Source: Hofstenia miamia
Lineage: Eukaryota; Xenacoelomorpha; Acoela
DNA length: 64,000 nucleotides
Assembly (NCBI GenBank): GCA_004352715.1
Contig: SCFE01000052.1
Span: 72,304-136,303 of the forward strand
Direction: 5' to 3'
The translations under genes were made by a program, and so were the position numbers. This document shows, piece after piece, positions 11,201 through 22,454 of the stretch. Under the pieces are notes generated by a model. That model was not told the DNA's origin. It saw nothing but the letters and a program-made list of their open reading frames with translations, and made no database searches. Within the stretch, counting starts at the first letter, position 1. The number at the start of each line of letters is the position of its first letter.

Positions 11201-12230
11201 TTTTCGAACCGAAATGATATTTTTGGATCCTACTTTCAGACAATTTAGTTTTTTTTCCTGTTGCCACATCAGAGGAAAAAAATTTAAACATTCTTTATGT
11301 TTAGATATTGATAAGTGGATTATGCATCACATGCTTGAAGCTGTGAACACGTCTGGATTGCATGTTTATGGTGACTTATCCCAAAATAGATTCTAGAATA
11401 TGTCAGCCCTCACATAGTATCATTAATTGTGATTTATGAAGTGAGTTCATATGCCACCAGGATTGGGATACTTCCGTTACTAATGACATCCTATTGGTTT
11501 TCTAGAAAATACATAAAAAATAAATTTTATATGCTTGCACTTCAAATTAATTTAGCCCCAACGTATGGTGGTCAATCAAAGAGAAGCTACAGAGTTAACT
11601 GTTACAAATCATGAGACTTTAGAATTACTAATTTTTTATCATTATCTGGGAATTGTGAAGGGATTCTAAATTTTTTCTATATAATAATAATATACTTTAT
11701 TTTAAGGTTACAATACAGTAAACTACCCGACAAAATACAAAACTAAAAAAAATAAAAATAATTAATAATAGGAGAAATATCGACCAGGGAAGATGGTAGC
11801 GTATTCAGTTCTTTTGCTAATGAATTGTTTTAGTGGATGTTTTTGAGAGTCTTCGATGTGTTGATGTAATGCTTTGTCTTTTGCTTTAATGATGTTAAAA
11901 ATAATCAATTCTTTAGTAATATGTTTATATTTACATGCTTACTTGTACATGTTGTTAAGCTTAGATAAAAATGTTTTTGATTCACCTGCATATACTTGTA
12001 GACTGTAAATCTTTTAATATTATTTAGAAATTTCTCATTGATCTTTTATAATCTTGAGCAATATGTTTTTTAAGTGAAAGTTTGTTTTTTATGGTAAATC
12101 CAAGATATTTCATTGTTGTTACTGCGGAATAGCAATCAATTTTAGACATATTATCAACAAATCTTCTCTTCAATGGTATAATCATTTCCAGTAACTTTTG
12201 ATAATTACTATAAGTTCAAATTTGGTTTCT

Positions 12231-12990
12231 TCATACCAAGATTTGATCTCTTAATATTAATTGATTTAAATGTGTTATATTGTTTAACTTTTCAAATAAA
12301 ATGCAGTGATTTACATTGTCAAAGGCTTTCTTGATATCAAGGTTGATTAATCTTACATAATAATAATTTCCATTGTTATATGACTGAATTCTATTTTGCA
12401 GTTCAATAAAAGCATTTGTTGTTGTTCCATTTGTTCGGAATCTATGTATATTTAAATTTAAATGACTATTGTAGATATCTTTGATGTGAACATTAAATAC
12501 AAGTTTTTCAAAAGTTCTTGACAATATTGAAGCAGTGATAATTGATCTTAAAGTATGCAGTTTAGGCGATTTTGATTTAGGAATTGGTAGTATTATATTC
12601 TTGGCGATTCCTCAAATATATAATGAACTATTGATGTCATTATATACGAAAAAATTTTAATAAACCAATATGGGATTCCGTTGTATCCTGTTGAAGTTTT
12701 TTTGACGTTTTTCAATGCATGATATACTTGATGCATTGTTAGGGTGTAATATCTTAACTATCTATACTAGGAGTTCTAGGTTGTTTGTAATTCAAATCAT
12801 TTAATATATTAGTAAACATTTTGTTGATTTCATTTGCATCAAATTCTTTATTCATCTTTGATAGTGTATTGCGTCCCATAAGTTGATTTACAGAAGCCCA
12901 CCATTTTTTTAATTTTTCCTTGAAATACTTCCTTCAAACATTTTATTAGCTCTACAAAATTGTTTTTTACGTATTAATTTTTTTTGTTTC
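12231..12990 (-). pseudogene. LINE reverse transcriptase domain, decayed
   Basis: At 12524-12231 the frame reads L-S-R-T-F-E-K-L-V, R-F-R-T-N-G-T-T-T-N-A-F and L-D-I-K-K-A-F-D-N-V-N-H, the successive RT fingers/palm motifs (R.FEK., GFR.N.ST..A, DL.KAFD.V.H). Upstream, 12900-12750 encodes W-A-S-V-N-Q-L-M-G and E-I-N-K-M-F-T-N, the usual endonuclease-RT connector. Downstream the (F/Y)xDD box is absent and the frame jumps to M-K-Y-L-G-F-T-I-K-N-K-L-S-L (about 12108-12070). The copy therefore lacks the catalytic aspartates and cannot be active. Confidence 0.7.
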
Positions 12991-13074
12991 TCAATAAATA
13001 TGTAATTTGAAGAGTCATGAAAATTGGATCCATATTTGTGATTTTAACATTAATGATTATACATGCTCTGTCAA

Positions 13075-14661
13075 TGCAATTCTTCATTGTCTGACAAAAT
13101 AATGCAGTCCCTTCATCAATATCGTATTGTATGATTTCTTCAAATACTTCAAAATTTATATTATTCATTAAACAGTTTAGTTTTTTCAATGCTATTTCCA
13201 TTAATAACTTGAAATGGAATTGTCACTTTTTCTATACCTGTTATAACTGAAGGTTTCACTCTTAATCCAAGATGATCTGTAGAAACTCCAGTTTGAAATG
13301 TATAATATTTTTATTATAAATTTGGATGAGAACTTATAACATTATCTAGGTTTCTTAATTTTCTTGCCTTTTTATGATTGAGTTTTGTCATTCAGATAGA
13401 ACTTGACAGCTCATCAAAATCGAGATCATTAAAGTCATCGCCAATAATAAAAAATAATGTCAAGTTATTTAAAACTAAATTTTTAATGCAATCAGATATA
13501 CAAACTCGCACTTCATTTTTCTTAGCAACAGTTAAATTTGATGGATTATACAATCCGGCAATATACATTAACTTCTTATTAAACATTATTTTGATCCCCA
13601 ATAATTCTATATTAATTGCTTCAGTAAATATTACGAGATTACTTTTAATATTGCTTTTAACATAAAGACATACACCACCACCTCTGTGCCTTTTATTCGA
13701 AATTTCCCGATCTTTTCTAAAACAAAAATATAAATCCAGTTGAGGATAACTTTCAAATATTTCACAATCAAACCAAGTTTCACTAACTATACAGATATCT
13801 ATTTCATATGTGAGAATATCAATTAAAAAAAGAATTTAAATCCTTGTTGTTTCTTAGAGATCTACAAGTGCAATTCTTCATTGTCTGACAAAATAATGCA
13901 GTCCCTTCATCAATATCGTATTGTATGATTTCTTCAAATACTTCAAAATTTATATTATTCATTAAACAGTTTAGTTTTTTCAATGCTATTTCCATTAATA
14001 ACTTGAAATGGAATTGTCACTTTTTCTATACCTGTTATAACTGAAGGTTTCACTCTTAATCCAAGATGATCTGTAGAAACTCCAGTTTGAAATGTATAAT
14101 ATTTTTATTATAAATTTGGATGAGAACTTATAACATTATCTAGGTTTCTTAATTTTCTTGCCTTTTTATGATTGAGTTTTGTCATTCAGATAGAACTTGA
14201 CAGCTCATCAAAATCGAGATCATTAAAGTCATCGCCAATAATAAAAAATAATGTCAAGTTATTTAAAACTAAATTTTTAATGCAATCAGATATACAAACT
14301 CGCACTTCATTTTTCTTAGCAACAGTTAAATTTGATGGATTATACAATCCGGCAATATACATTAACTTCTTATTAAACATTATTTTGATCCCCAATAATT
14401 CTATATTAATTGCTTCAGTAAATATTACGAGATTACTTTTAATATTGCTTTTAACATAAAGACATACACCACCACCTCTGTGCCTTTTATTCGAAATTTC
14501 CCGATCTTTTCTAAAACAAAAATATAAATCCAGTTGAGGATAACTTTCAAATATTTCACAATCAAACCAAGTTTCACTAACTATACAGATATCTATTTCA
14601 TATGTGAGAATATCAATTAAAAAAAGAATTTAAATCCTTGTTGTTTCTTAGAGATCTACAA
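13075..14661. repeat. Exact-looking tandem duplication, 793-bp copies
   Basis: Bases 13075-13867 recur as 13869-14661 (offset 794). The translated frames of the two copies are identical and I saw no difference by eye. A single extra G at 13868 sits at the junction, matching neither copy's flank. It doubles much of the LINE endonuclease. The absence of divergence implies a very recent event or an assembly artefact. Confidence 0.9.
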
Positions 14662-14690
14662 TTAAGTACTAAAATCCTTGGAGCTTCTAG
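13392..14690 (-). pseudogene. LINE apurinic-type endonuclease domain (duplicated)
   Basis: Reading from 14690 downward: L-N-C-R-S-L-R-N-N, a frame shift, then C-I-V-S-E-T-W-F (the S/TETWL motif), R-K-D-R-E-I-S-N-K-R-H-R-G-G-G-V-C-L-Y-V, L-Y-N-P-S-N and I-I-G-D-D-F-N-D-L-D (the GDFN motif with an extra D). These are the ordered motifs of the endonuclease/exonuclease/phosphatase domain of CR1/jockey LINEs. The full set lies in the copy ending at 14186; the second copy (to 13392) repeats most of it. Shifts after the N-terminal motif show decay. Confidence 0.7.
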
Positions 14691-15209
14691 TCTTAAGGAA
14701 GGTGAATAATTATAAATATTGTAAATTTGACATGCCTCACTTGATTAAAGGAATTGCGTAATTGTTGCAATTAGAGTTAATTAGATAAGGATTGTGAAGA
14801 TGTGCGTTTTGTAATTTTTAACAAATCAGAGATTTTTTTTCCAACTCATCTACAAATTTTACAATTTTTAAATACAAATCTATGTATGTACAATAAATAT
14901 TTAGTAATCCGAATTATAGTTCAAATTATAAATCATCTTCTTTAAATGAAAGACTTGAATTGACAATATTTGTATTTTTTTAATGAACTCCATAAATTTT
15001 GCTAAAAAAATTTACTCGGGCTTGATTTATTTTCTGAACGTACCACTTTGTTCTTCAATTTAGCATTTGTCTTTTCCTTGACATTAAATGAAAAGGTTTT
15101 CATTACATGAGCAAAGCGATGTTTGTCATTATTTGCTAAATATTCTTTTTTCCCTTAATGTCCAATCTATCTAGAATACATAAAACAATTTTTCTAATGA
15201 AGATTCATC

Positions 15210-15790
15210 TTATATTGTCCCCAAAATGCAAGTGGCATTTGTCTGCTGAATTATAATACTCAAACGTTGTTTAAAATACTCTGCCGGACTTGGTTCCTTT
15301 GATGAAAATATTAGGGACTTGTCAAGTTGGGAAATAAATTCTCCAGTTAATTTACCTGCACCGTCTTGACATTCAATTATAATTGTGTTATTCAATCTTC
15401 AGTTTCTGTTTTCTACATTATTGCCTTAATGTTGGACATATAAATATGACAATCTTTCAAAAAAGTAGAATGATTACATTTCTCAGGGTATGAAGTGCTG
15501 TAATTTACACATTTATGTTTACAAGGATTGTTATTATTTGGATAATTTGTATATTTGTGATTTTCTGCACAGAACATTCACACGTGTGATTTTTAAGCAC
15601 TTATTTCTTGAGTGTTCATACATTCCACAGTTAGAACACATATGTGCATAAAAATGTTCAATGACCTTGCACATCTGAAGACCAATATATGAAGACCGTA
15701 CACTTGGGGATACTTTGGCGAAAATAATTGAGGCTTTGCTATATCCATTAGACTTAGTAAATAATATTTCAAACATCGAATCACTTCAAC
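15210..15790 (-). pseudogene. LINE ORF1 C-terminal part with zinc knuckle
   Basis: The frame at 15776-15534 contains I-I-F-A-K-V-S-P-S-V-R and then C-S-N-C-G-M-Y-E-H-S-R-N-K-C, a canonical CX2CX4HX4C knuckle. A further C..KC..C series in another frame ends C-H-I-Y-M-S-N-I-K-A-I-M, equivalent to the CP.Y..QKEI. end of CR1-type ORF1. This is an RNA-binding Gag-like protein of the element. It is separated from its N-terminal half (16249-16707) by the inserted DNLZ pseudogene. Confidence 0.6.
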
Positions 15791-15821
15791 CACACAAATC
15801 TTGCAACTTTGAGTTTTCAAC

Positions 15822-16255
15822 TTTTTTTTTTAAACTTTCTATAATTTTTTTATTAATCAACGTTTAATAACATAAACATCAAATAATGAACACATAAGTA
15901 CAAATGAGTTTCAAAAAAGCGCATGTTAAAACGAATATCAAGAAGCTTTGTTTTCTACAGGAATATATGAGGCAACTTCCAATTCATCAGTTAATTCCAC
16001 AATGCCAACATTAAAACGATCTTAAACTTGATTTAAAATCACAGCATCTTCAGGCTAGTAACGAATGTGATTGGCAATCACTTACTTCAATAACTACCGA
16101 CACATGCAACCCCTTTTTTAGCCAAATATGTCTTCTATACTTCTTTTCTCATCAGAAAACCACTGAATGTTATCCGCGATCAAATGTCGATTAGCACAAC
16201 CTGAACAAGTCGCAATGACAACACCTTCCACATAAACCTGTCTAGAAATTACAAC
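15822..16255 (-). pseudogene. DNLZ: Processed pseudogene of DNL zinc-finger protein (DNLZ/Zim17/HEP), 5'-truncated
   Basis: On the minus strand from about 16252 the frame reads I-S-R-Q-V-Y, G-V-V-I-A-T-C-S-G-C, N-R-H-L-I-A-D-N, W-F-S-D-E and S-I-E-D-I. This matches the conserved core of the DNL zinc finger, with the second CxxC and the HLIADN signature. DNLZ/Zim17 keeps mitochondrial Hsp70 soluble. One extra base then shifts the frame; in the other frame the protein continues L-A-K-K-G-V. The first CxxC pair is missing at the 5' end. On the 3' side a non-coding tail leads to AATAAA (inverse of 15849-15854) and then ten As (inverse of 15822-15831). The truncation, polyadenylation signal and poly(A) together mark a retrotransposed mRNA copy. 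It lies inside the LINE ORF1. Confidence 0.75.
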
Positions 16256-16707
16256 AAAGTAAAGATTTCGTCCATGCGTTCTTGTTTATCTAAAGTCCCT
16301 AGTACATAAGCTAATAATTTTTCTTTGATTTCATGTGCACTTAAGTTTTCTAAAAAATAACTCGATATATTTAGAATTTTTAGCTTAGGTGCAATCTTTT
16401 TGTATTCTACAAAATTATAAGACTTATTTTTCCTCATATTAATTTTAATAACCTCAATATCAGCTTTAGATTCACAAGCAAAAACAAGTTCATTATTCTT
16501 ATTTGGGAGTACCTTTCTAATTTTAGGAAAATCCTTAGCATCTTGAATTTCTTGAGTAAAATTTGAAATATCAGGACTTGTTATAGGTTCTTTATTCGCT
16601 AAATTTTTGTTTGAACATTTAATATAATAGCTACTTATTCGGTTTAATGTATTTCTTTTTAAAATATTGGAGTAGCTTTCTTCCTTATGACTGACAGTAT
16701 TTCCCAA
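16249..16707 (-). pseudogene. LINE ORF1 N-terminal part (Gag-like)
   Basis: A 152-codon open frame. Its middle part (P-K-I-R-K-V-L-P-N-K-N-N-E-L-V-F-A-C-E, then A-D-I-E-V-I-K and A-P-K-L-K-I-L-N-I-S) follows the RRM-like pattern of CR1/jockey ORF1 proteins (k.ird..P.knG.vlv.c.s..da..l and .P.i.I.gi). The N-terminus is hydrophilic. It ends where the DNLZ retrocopy begins, and the zinc-knuckle half resumes at about 15790. This part is still open, so decay may be recent. Confidence 0.55.
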
Positions 16708-16709
16708 TA

Positions 16710-17800
16710 TTTATAAACTTTTATGTTAAGACGAAATAGACTCATGTTTCAATTGCCTCTTGAACAATTTACTAAGGTCTTTAATTGGTTAAATTTGTTA
16801 ACAATTTCATTATTCATATGCATATCGTGAAGAATTTTAAATTATGTTTAAAATATACACAATTAAAAATTCAATTTACTTTCCCAACATTAATTAAATG
16901 CAGTTTATTTGTTATATTTTGTATTTTTGTAAATTTGTCAAACAAAAGTAATACTATCTAACTTTGCGCAATATAAAACCAGATCACAAAAGCTGAAAAT
17001 TTTTCATTTACTTCTAAGTTTACGATAATCAAGAAATATAAACCTTTTCTATTATGCTTATGCGATAACGGTAAAAAAGCGTTAATTTTTGAAAATATTA
17101 GTAATAATTTTGGTATAATTATGTTGTTTTACCTGTTTGCATTTAGTCGCATTGAATAAGGTTTACTAACAACCCCAGCAATCAATTTTAGTTGCAATAT
17201 AATATATTTTAGTCATTTTAAAAATAATGATAAATTTCGCAATTATTGAGATGAAAATTCCGTAAAACTAGCAATATACAATGCGGGGAATGGAATTCTT
17301 CCTGTTGTTTATGAAAATTTATATAGTATTGTGAAATTATTATGAGGTCTAAGTGCATTAATCTTAATAAACTTTGGTATTGTTTTCTGAAGTGATCTGA
17401 TTTTTCACTAAGCGGCGCTTTCAACCCTCGCTTATAGCCGCTTTTATCACTTTTTGCACCGCTTATGTAGCTTACGCGTGCGCTTGGACAAGGGCATGAT
17501 TGTATTCGCGATGCAATTTATTATTGTGCTGTGAAAGCTGTATTGTCACCGATTTTAGAAAATTAATCTTCTAACAGGACTCGAGCAGATAACATATTTT
17601 TAAGATAAGATAAGAGATTCTATATTCAGATGAATGTTTACAATTTAATAACTGATAATCTATCTGAAAAGCGTCAATAATTTCAAGAAAAAAAACTTAT
17701 ATACAAATCAACATACATTACAAAAAGTAATAAATCTTACAGGCTATGGATAAATTTCTGTATATTACTATTTTAATTATCAACTTGGTCTAAAGGTCAC
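16710..17800. other. AT-rich stretch without a supported gene
   Basis: No exon or repeat boundary was recognised. A short minus frame at 17218-17424 has no family resemblance. Confidence 0.35.
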
Positions 17801-18150
17801 TCAGCTGCTCTTGACTTAACTGTTATTAGTTCCCTGCAATCATCAACAGTAGCGCATGCTGGAACTAGCCTACTACCGGTTACGTCTTGGAAGTAGCAAA
17901 AAGTAGAGACTTTGCCAGGCACAAGCAAACCTTTCAAGAAGCAAGTACTACATTTGTTCTTATAACTGTTGAAGCATTAGGAGGTTGGTTCCCGTTGGCT
18001 TGAAAGACTATTAGCAAAATTTCGCACATGAATGCTGCTGCCAAACTTGCTGATGGGGAACCTCGCAGTTTTACTCAAAAAATATTCCAGTAATTGGGAG
18101 TAATGCTTCAAAGATAGAACGCAACTAATTCTATCACACCATAAGCACGA
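17790..18150 (+). pseudogene. RT retroelement, C-terminal fragment
   Basis: Shifting frames give G-H-S-A-A-L-D-L-T-V-I-S-S-L-Q-S-S (about 17795-17847), S-W-K, then F-V-L-I-T-V-E-A-L-G-G-W-F-P (about 17955-17997) and A-A-K-L-A-D-G-E-P-R-S-F-T-Q-K (about 18041-18082). As I recall them, C-terminal regions of the GIRPIAVGE-type RT proteins have LTWDVTVVDTL, FVP.A.ETLG.W and RS..FL.QRLS in the same order. In those proteins an RPDG..(D)VTV arrangement resembles a restriction-like endonuclease. It is an isolated, stop-containing 3' piece, separate from the copy at 6.9-9.8 kb. Confidence 0.5.
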
Positions 18151-18179
18151 TTAAATAATCTACGAAGTTTACGAAAATA

Positions 18180-19080
18180 ATAAGTGTTTGTAAATTAAAA
18201 CATCATTGTAATATAAATTAAAATAGTTAATTATTTTGTAAATTTGTTGATAATAATAACGTAATGTGATTTTTATAATTTATTAATATGATATAACATA
18301 AATAACTGGATTTTGAAAACTTGGAGATGATTTTTAATAACTGTAATGCTAATTTTGTAAATTTGTTGATAACTTTGTAACAATTACAAAAAAATAGTAA
18401 TTAAGAAAAACAGTAAGTAAATATACAAAACTTGCTCTAGTTGCGTATTATTAAAATTTAGCCTATTTTGACAAATGTTTTTAAAATTAGCTTTTGAGTT
18501 GATTATACAGAATTGAGTTTCCATTTTATTAACACGCAATTTGGCATAATATTCGCTGTTGCTTACAAGTATTTATGTCATTCAACCGAACGTATGCACA
18601 GATTAAGTGGCCGATTTTTAGTGCTTCTATTGGTTTTTTAATTTGAGTGAAACATCTTAGTTGAATAAATATATTGCAAACTAATTGCCATTTTCTTATC
18701 TTGGTTAATTTAAGATTATTAAAGCTTGCAATATTACTAGATTCAAGTTGATGTTTGGTAATGTTGCTGAATCATTAGAAACGATTAAAGTAATGTACCT
18801 TGCCAATGCCTTTGTTTGAACTAGGAATGGAGTTTCTTCATAATTAATTGTATGTTTATTTTCACAAAAATATTCTTATGTACAGTATAACAAAGAATAT
18901 TTCCACGTTTTTGTAGTATAAGTGGGATGTTACCTCTACCTTGTAGTATATATGCCTCGTTGACTACATCGTATTTATCATTATTACCTCTTTTACTGAA
19001 ACTCCCTCTAAGGATTTTAGGTAGGTCTACTGCTTGTTAGGAAATTCGGTATTTGCTTTACTGTTAATATCGTTCAATCC
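18180..19080. other. AT-rich stretch without a supported gene
   Basis: Nothing recognisable on either strand. Confidence 0.35.
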
Positions 19081-19085
19081 ATTTT

Positions 19086-19521
19086 GACAACTACTATCTC
19101 CTTTTTTACATTTGACTTTCCGGAAACTTTCTGTTATTCCCAAGGACTAATTTTAAGATTGACCCAAAATGTACAATTAGCCGAGTGTCTAGTTTATATC
19201 ACCAATCTCTGACGTACGCAATTGAGAATATGATGGAATATTCCAGTCAGGTTATAAAAATTGATTTTGATTTGTTAAATAAAAAAAAATTGGAATAAAT
19301 TGGTGACAACTACTATCTCCTTTTTTACATTTGACTTTCCGGAAACTTTCTGTTATTCCCAAGGACTAATTTTAAGATTGACCCAAAATGTACAATTAGC
19401 CGAGTGTTTAGTTTATATCACCAATCTCTGACGTACGCAATTGAGAATATGATGGAATATTCCAGTCAGGTTATAAAAATTTATTTTGATTTGTTAAATA
19501 AAAAAAAATTGGAATAAATTG
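19086..19521. repeat. 219-bp-offset tandem duplication
   Basis: The block 19086-19302 recurs at 19305-19521 with only a couple of substitutions seen by eye, and a GT dinucleotide at the junction. No coding content. Recent tandem duplication or assembly artefact. Confidence 0.9.
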
Positions 19522-20150
19522 AAAAATTTAAAAACTAAGGTGGTGAAATGCATTTTTAGTATCTGTTTTTAATGTTTTCACTTGATCACGACTGCGATGA
19601 ACCCCTCCGTCTTTGTCAATGATCCTTGATTATGAATGACTGACAGCATATCAGAAAAATACAGAAAACATTAAAAATTTAAAAATACTTCGCAAAATGG
19701 AGAATTCTGCCATTCGAGGAGAAATCTGATCTCTTTAAAGTGAGAGGTTGGCTAGAAAATTAAGTAATGAATAAAATGTTAATGTTTAGAGAAAAATATT
19801 TTTGTTGAACAATATAAACAAAAATTGCATAGCATGAAGGTGTATGCATGAACTAGCCAGGCCTTAACATTTCCATTTGCAGTCGAGTTTTCATTTATTT
19901 ATTAACCTAATCTCTTACTCTTCTTGTGGTAAGAAAAAAAGAAGCTTCCAATTTCAAAGGCTATTCTTGCACTATTCGGATAAATATCAACTAAATATAG
20001 TTCAGCTTATCTGTCAATTACTGATTTGTGTTAATTGAAATGCGAATTCCCAAACCATCATATTTAAAATAAACAATCTAAAAAATTACCATAACCATGC
20101 AAAACCCATTTTATTGAAGCTATAGCTATTCGCTAGTTACTAAAATATTA

Positions 20151-21643
20151 CACCGCGTCCAAAGATATTATGCAGATGACATTTTTGGAATAAAACTAAA
20201 ACTGCTATTCTGTAAAAGCTGCTTTTTTGTTAGAAACATTCTGTTAACTTGACTATGATTATGCTAAATTTTCAGAAGGATAGTTTGAATATTTTTTAAA
20301 CAAACACGTAAAAACAGAATGTTTGGTGCCCAGAGCCATTATACATTTTGTCATTCTGTCAGATTTCAACAATTATTACTGTTTCGAATATCATTTGAGT
20401 TATTGTAATGAGTAAGAATAAGTCATTAAGTGCCGATGAGCGAGCTAACATTACTAGAAGGATATAGCCAAAGAGCTAAAACGTGGCGTAAGAACTGTGA
20501 AAAATGGCATTGAGGACATTAATTTTACGCGAAAAGTAAGGAGTGATGCTGGTAAAAGCAAATTAACACCAAGAAATATGCGAAAATTGGCAAGAGTTGC
20601 TAAAAATGTCATTGCACAGCAGTAAAGCAATTTTTGACTCTGCTGGTATTGGTGGAGTTTGCCGCTAAAAAAGGTGGCCACTGTCGTCAAACCCAAATTA
20701 GGGCTACCAATAACAGAGAAGAACAAACAGAAAAGAATGGCTTGGGCTCGAACATGAAAGTGGATTCCAGTAAAGTAATATTCACAGACGAATGTCGTGC
20801 TACACTTGATGGACCTGATGGATGGTCAAAAGGCTTAGACGACAACAAGATGGAGGTGGGGTGATGTTCTGGGCAGCAATTGTCGGGCAGACGTTGATTG
20901 GACCATTTCGGGTGTCCGAAGGTATTAAAATGAATTCAGAGACATACGTTGACTTTTTGACAGAAACTTTCCTTCCATAGTATAGAAGACAGAGTAAAGG
21001 ATTCAAGTCAAAATGTATCTTCATGCATGATAATGCTCCAGCTCATGCTTCGAGGTTTACAAAGGAGTTTTTAGCATCTGAAAACATCAAATATGACCAT
21101 CTTATGGTATGGCCTTCTTCTTCACCACACCTGAATTGCATCGAGAATTTGTGGAGCATCATCAAATCAGAGGTTGATAAAGGTGGAAAGCAATATTCAT
21201 CGAAAAACAGACTCTGGGAGGCAATTGAGGTCACTTGCTGTAACATCAGCTCCTCAATTATTTTGAAACTGACCTTCTCCATGGATAACCGCCTGGTGAA
21301 AGTCATTGAGACAAAAGGGGACTATATAAAAATATGAATTAAACTGAAATCATTCCCAAACTGAATGGCTGTGTTATTTCTATATGCAGAAAGTGCATAA
21401 TAGGGATAATTTGATTTATTTGTAATTTTTTTTGAATTTATGTAATGTGCATAATAGCTCTGGACACTAGAAATATCGTTTTTTCTGTTTATGTTCAAAA
21501 CTATTTAATATATCTTTCTGAAAATTTAGAATAGTCATTGAAATGTATGCAAAATGTTTGTCATAAAAAACTAGCTTTCTCAGAATAATAGTTTTAATTT
21601 TATTCCAAAAAATGTAATCTGCATAATATCTTTTGACGCGGTG
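20151..21643 (+). mobile_element. Tc1/mariner-superfamily transposon with TA duplication
   Basis: Long terminal inverted repeats: CACCGCGTCCAAAGATATTA at 20151-20170 matches the inverse of the right end ending at 21643, and similarity continues inward for about 65-70 bp. TA dinucleotides flank both ends (20149-20150 and 21644-21645), as the IS630-Tc1-mariner superfamily requires. It encloses a decayed transposase on the plus strand. Size about 1.49 kb. Confidence 0.9.
20408..21337 (+). pseudogene. DD37E-type Tc1/mariner transposase, inactivated
   Basis: The start is ATG at 20408 (M-S-K-N-K-S-L-S-A-D-E-R). Helix-turn-helix-like R-G-V-R-T-V and R-N-M-R-K-L-A-R follow across stops. V-I-F-T-D-E-C-R-A-T-L-D-G-P-D-G-W-S-K-G (20778-20837) carries the first catalytic D. 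G-V-M-F-W-A-A-I lies near 20860. A final open block, 21023-21337, has F-M-H-D-N-A-P-A-H-A-S (second D) and W-P-S-S-S-P-H-L-N-C-I-E-N-L-W (E). Counting residues, 37 lie between the second D and the E, instead of 34 in Tc1 or mariner. The D of SPDLNPIEN is replaced by H. In-frame stops, one near 20453, and shifts make it inactive. Confidence 0.8.
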
Positions 21644-21645
21644 TA

Positions 21646-22440
21646 GATTGTATGTGTATAGATATTCAAATAAATATCTTTATTTAAAGACATGATGTAA
21701 ATTACAAAATATTTGATTATATACATAATTGAATATTTACAAAGTATAAAACAGCCTTTTGTCTTTTCATTCAGTCGAAGATCCAACTAAACAAAAAATT
21801 GATACTAATCAATATTTATTAACTACATGAAGAATTACTGAGACGGAGTGTTGCTAAGATCTCAATATCACAATCAATCCTTTATTAATTTTGCTTATTG
21901 TTACTCAAAAGCATGGCGTACTTTATAAAATACGCTACTTTAAAAAAACATTAAATTTTATTATATTATGGAAATCTGACGTAATTTGCAGAAGAATACC
22001 TCGGATTGTGTAATGTTATGCAAAATTTCTCAAACAGCTGAAATGAAAATTACATTTTAATTGAAATTAGAAGTTATGTTAAGAAAATGAAGACACATTT
22101 AGTCTGAACTTAAATGCTTTTTAAAGCATTTTTGTTATTACAGTTATGTATCCTTGTTATTTTCTATGAAGCACAGCAATTGCGCCTAGCACTCAATCGT
22201 GATCTTTGATATTTTACCTACAAAAGAACACGAAAACTATTACTTAACAATTGCCGATAAAATTAGCTAATCGTATGTACACATGTCCTCACTTTTTTCA
22301 ATGAATTAAGTCCATTTACTGTACAAATAACAGTTTAAGTTTTAATTCAAATCTTTACATCAGCTTAATGAAATATCACAAAACTTAAACTTAAAAGTCA
22401 CAAGGACCGTCTAAAATACCAACATTGTTTTTAAAGCAAG
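21646..22440. other. AT-rich stretch without a supported gene
   Basis: No coding exon or repeat boundary was recognised between the Tc1/mariner element and the LINE fragment. Confidence 0.35.
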
Positions 22441-22454
22441 CAATGGCAACATAA

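Larger units (their letters stand above)
11680..16707 (-). mobile_element. CR1/jockey-like LINE, near full length but broken
   Basis: Read on the minus strand, the order is ORF1 (16707 to about 15200, with an RRM-like region and CCHC knuckle), an apurinic-type endonuclease (about 14680-13390), a connector, the reverse transcriptase (about 12990-12230) and a C-terminal region with the K-Y-L-G-F-T-I box. It closes at an AATAAA-like and (ATT)n tail near 11712-11680, as CR1/L2-type LINEs do. Three things broke it: a 794-bp tandem duplication of endonuclease sequence, a processed pseudogene inserted in ORF1, and loss of the palm catalytic box. A second, 5'-truncated LINE at 22.45-23.87 kb ends with a very similar 3' tail. 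Confidence 0.75.

Noticed and set aside
13378-14459. Plus-strand 95-codon frames at 13378-13665 and 14172-14459
   Set aside because: They are the complement of the LINE endonuclease coding strand.
20151-21643. Bacterial IS630 contamination
   Set aside because: TA duplications, AT-rich degenerate frames and intron-bearing neighbours fit a resident eukaryotic Tc1/mariner element.
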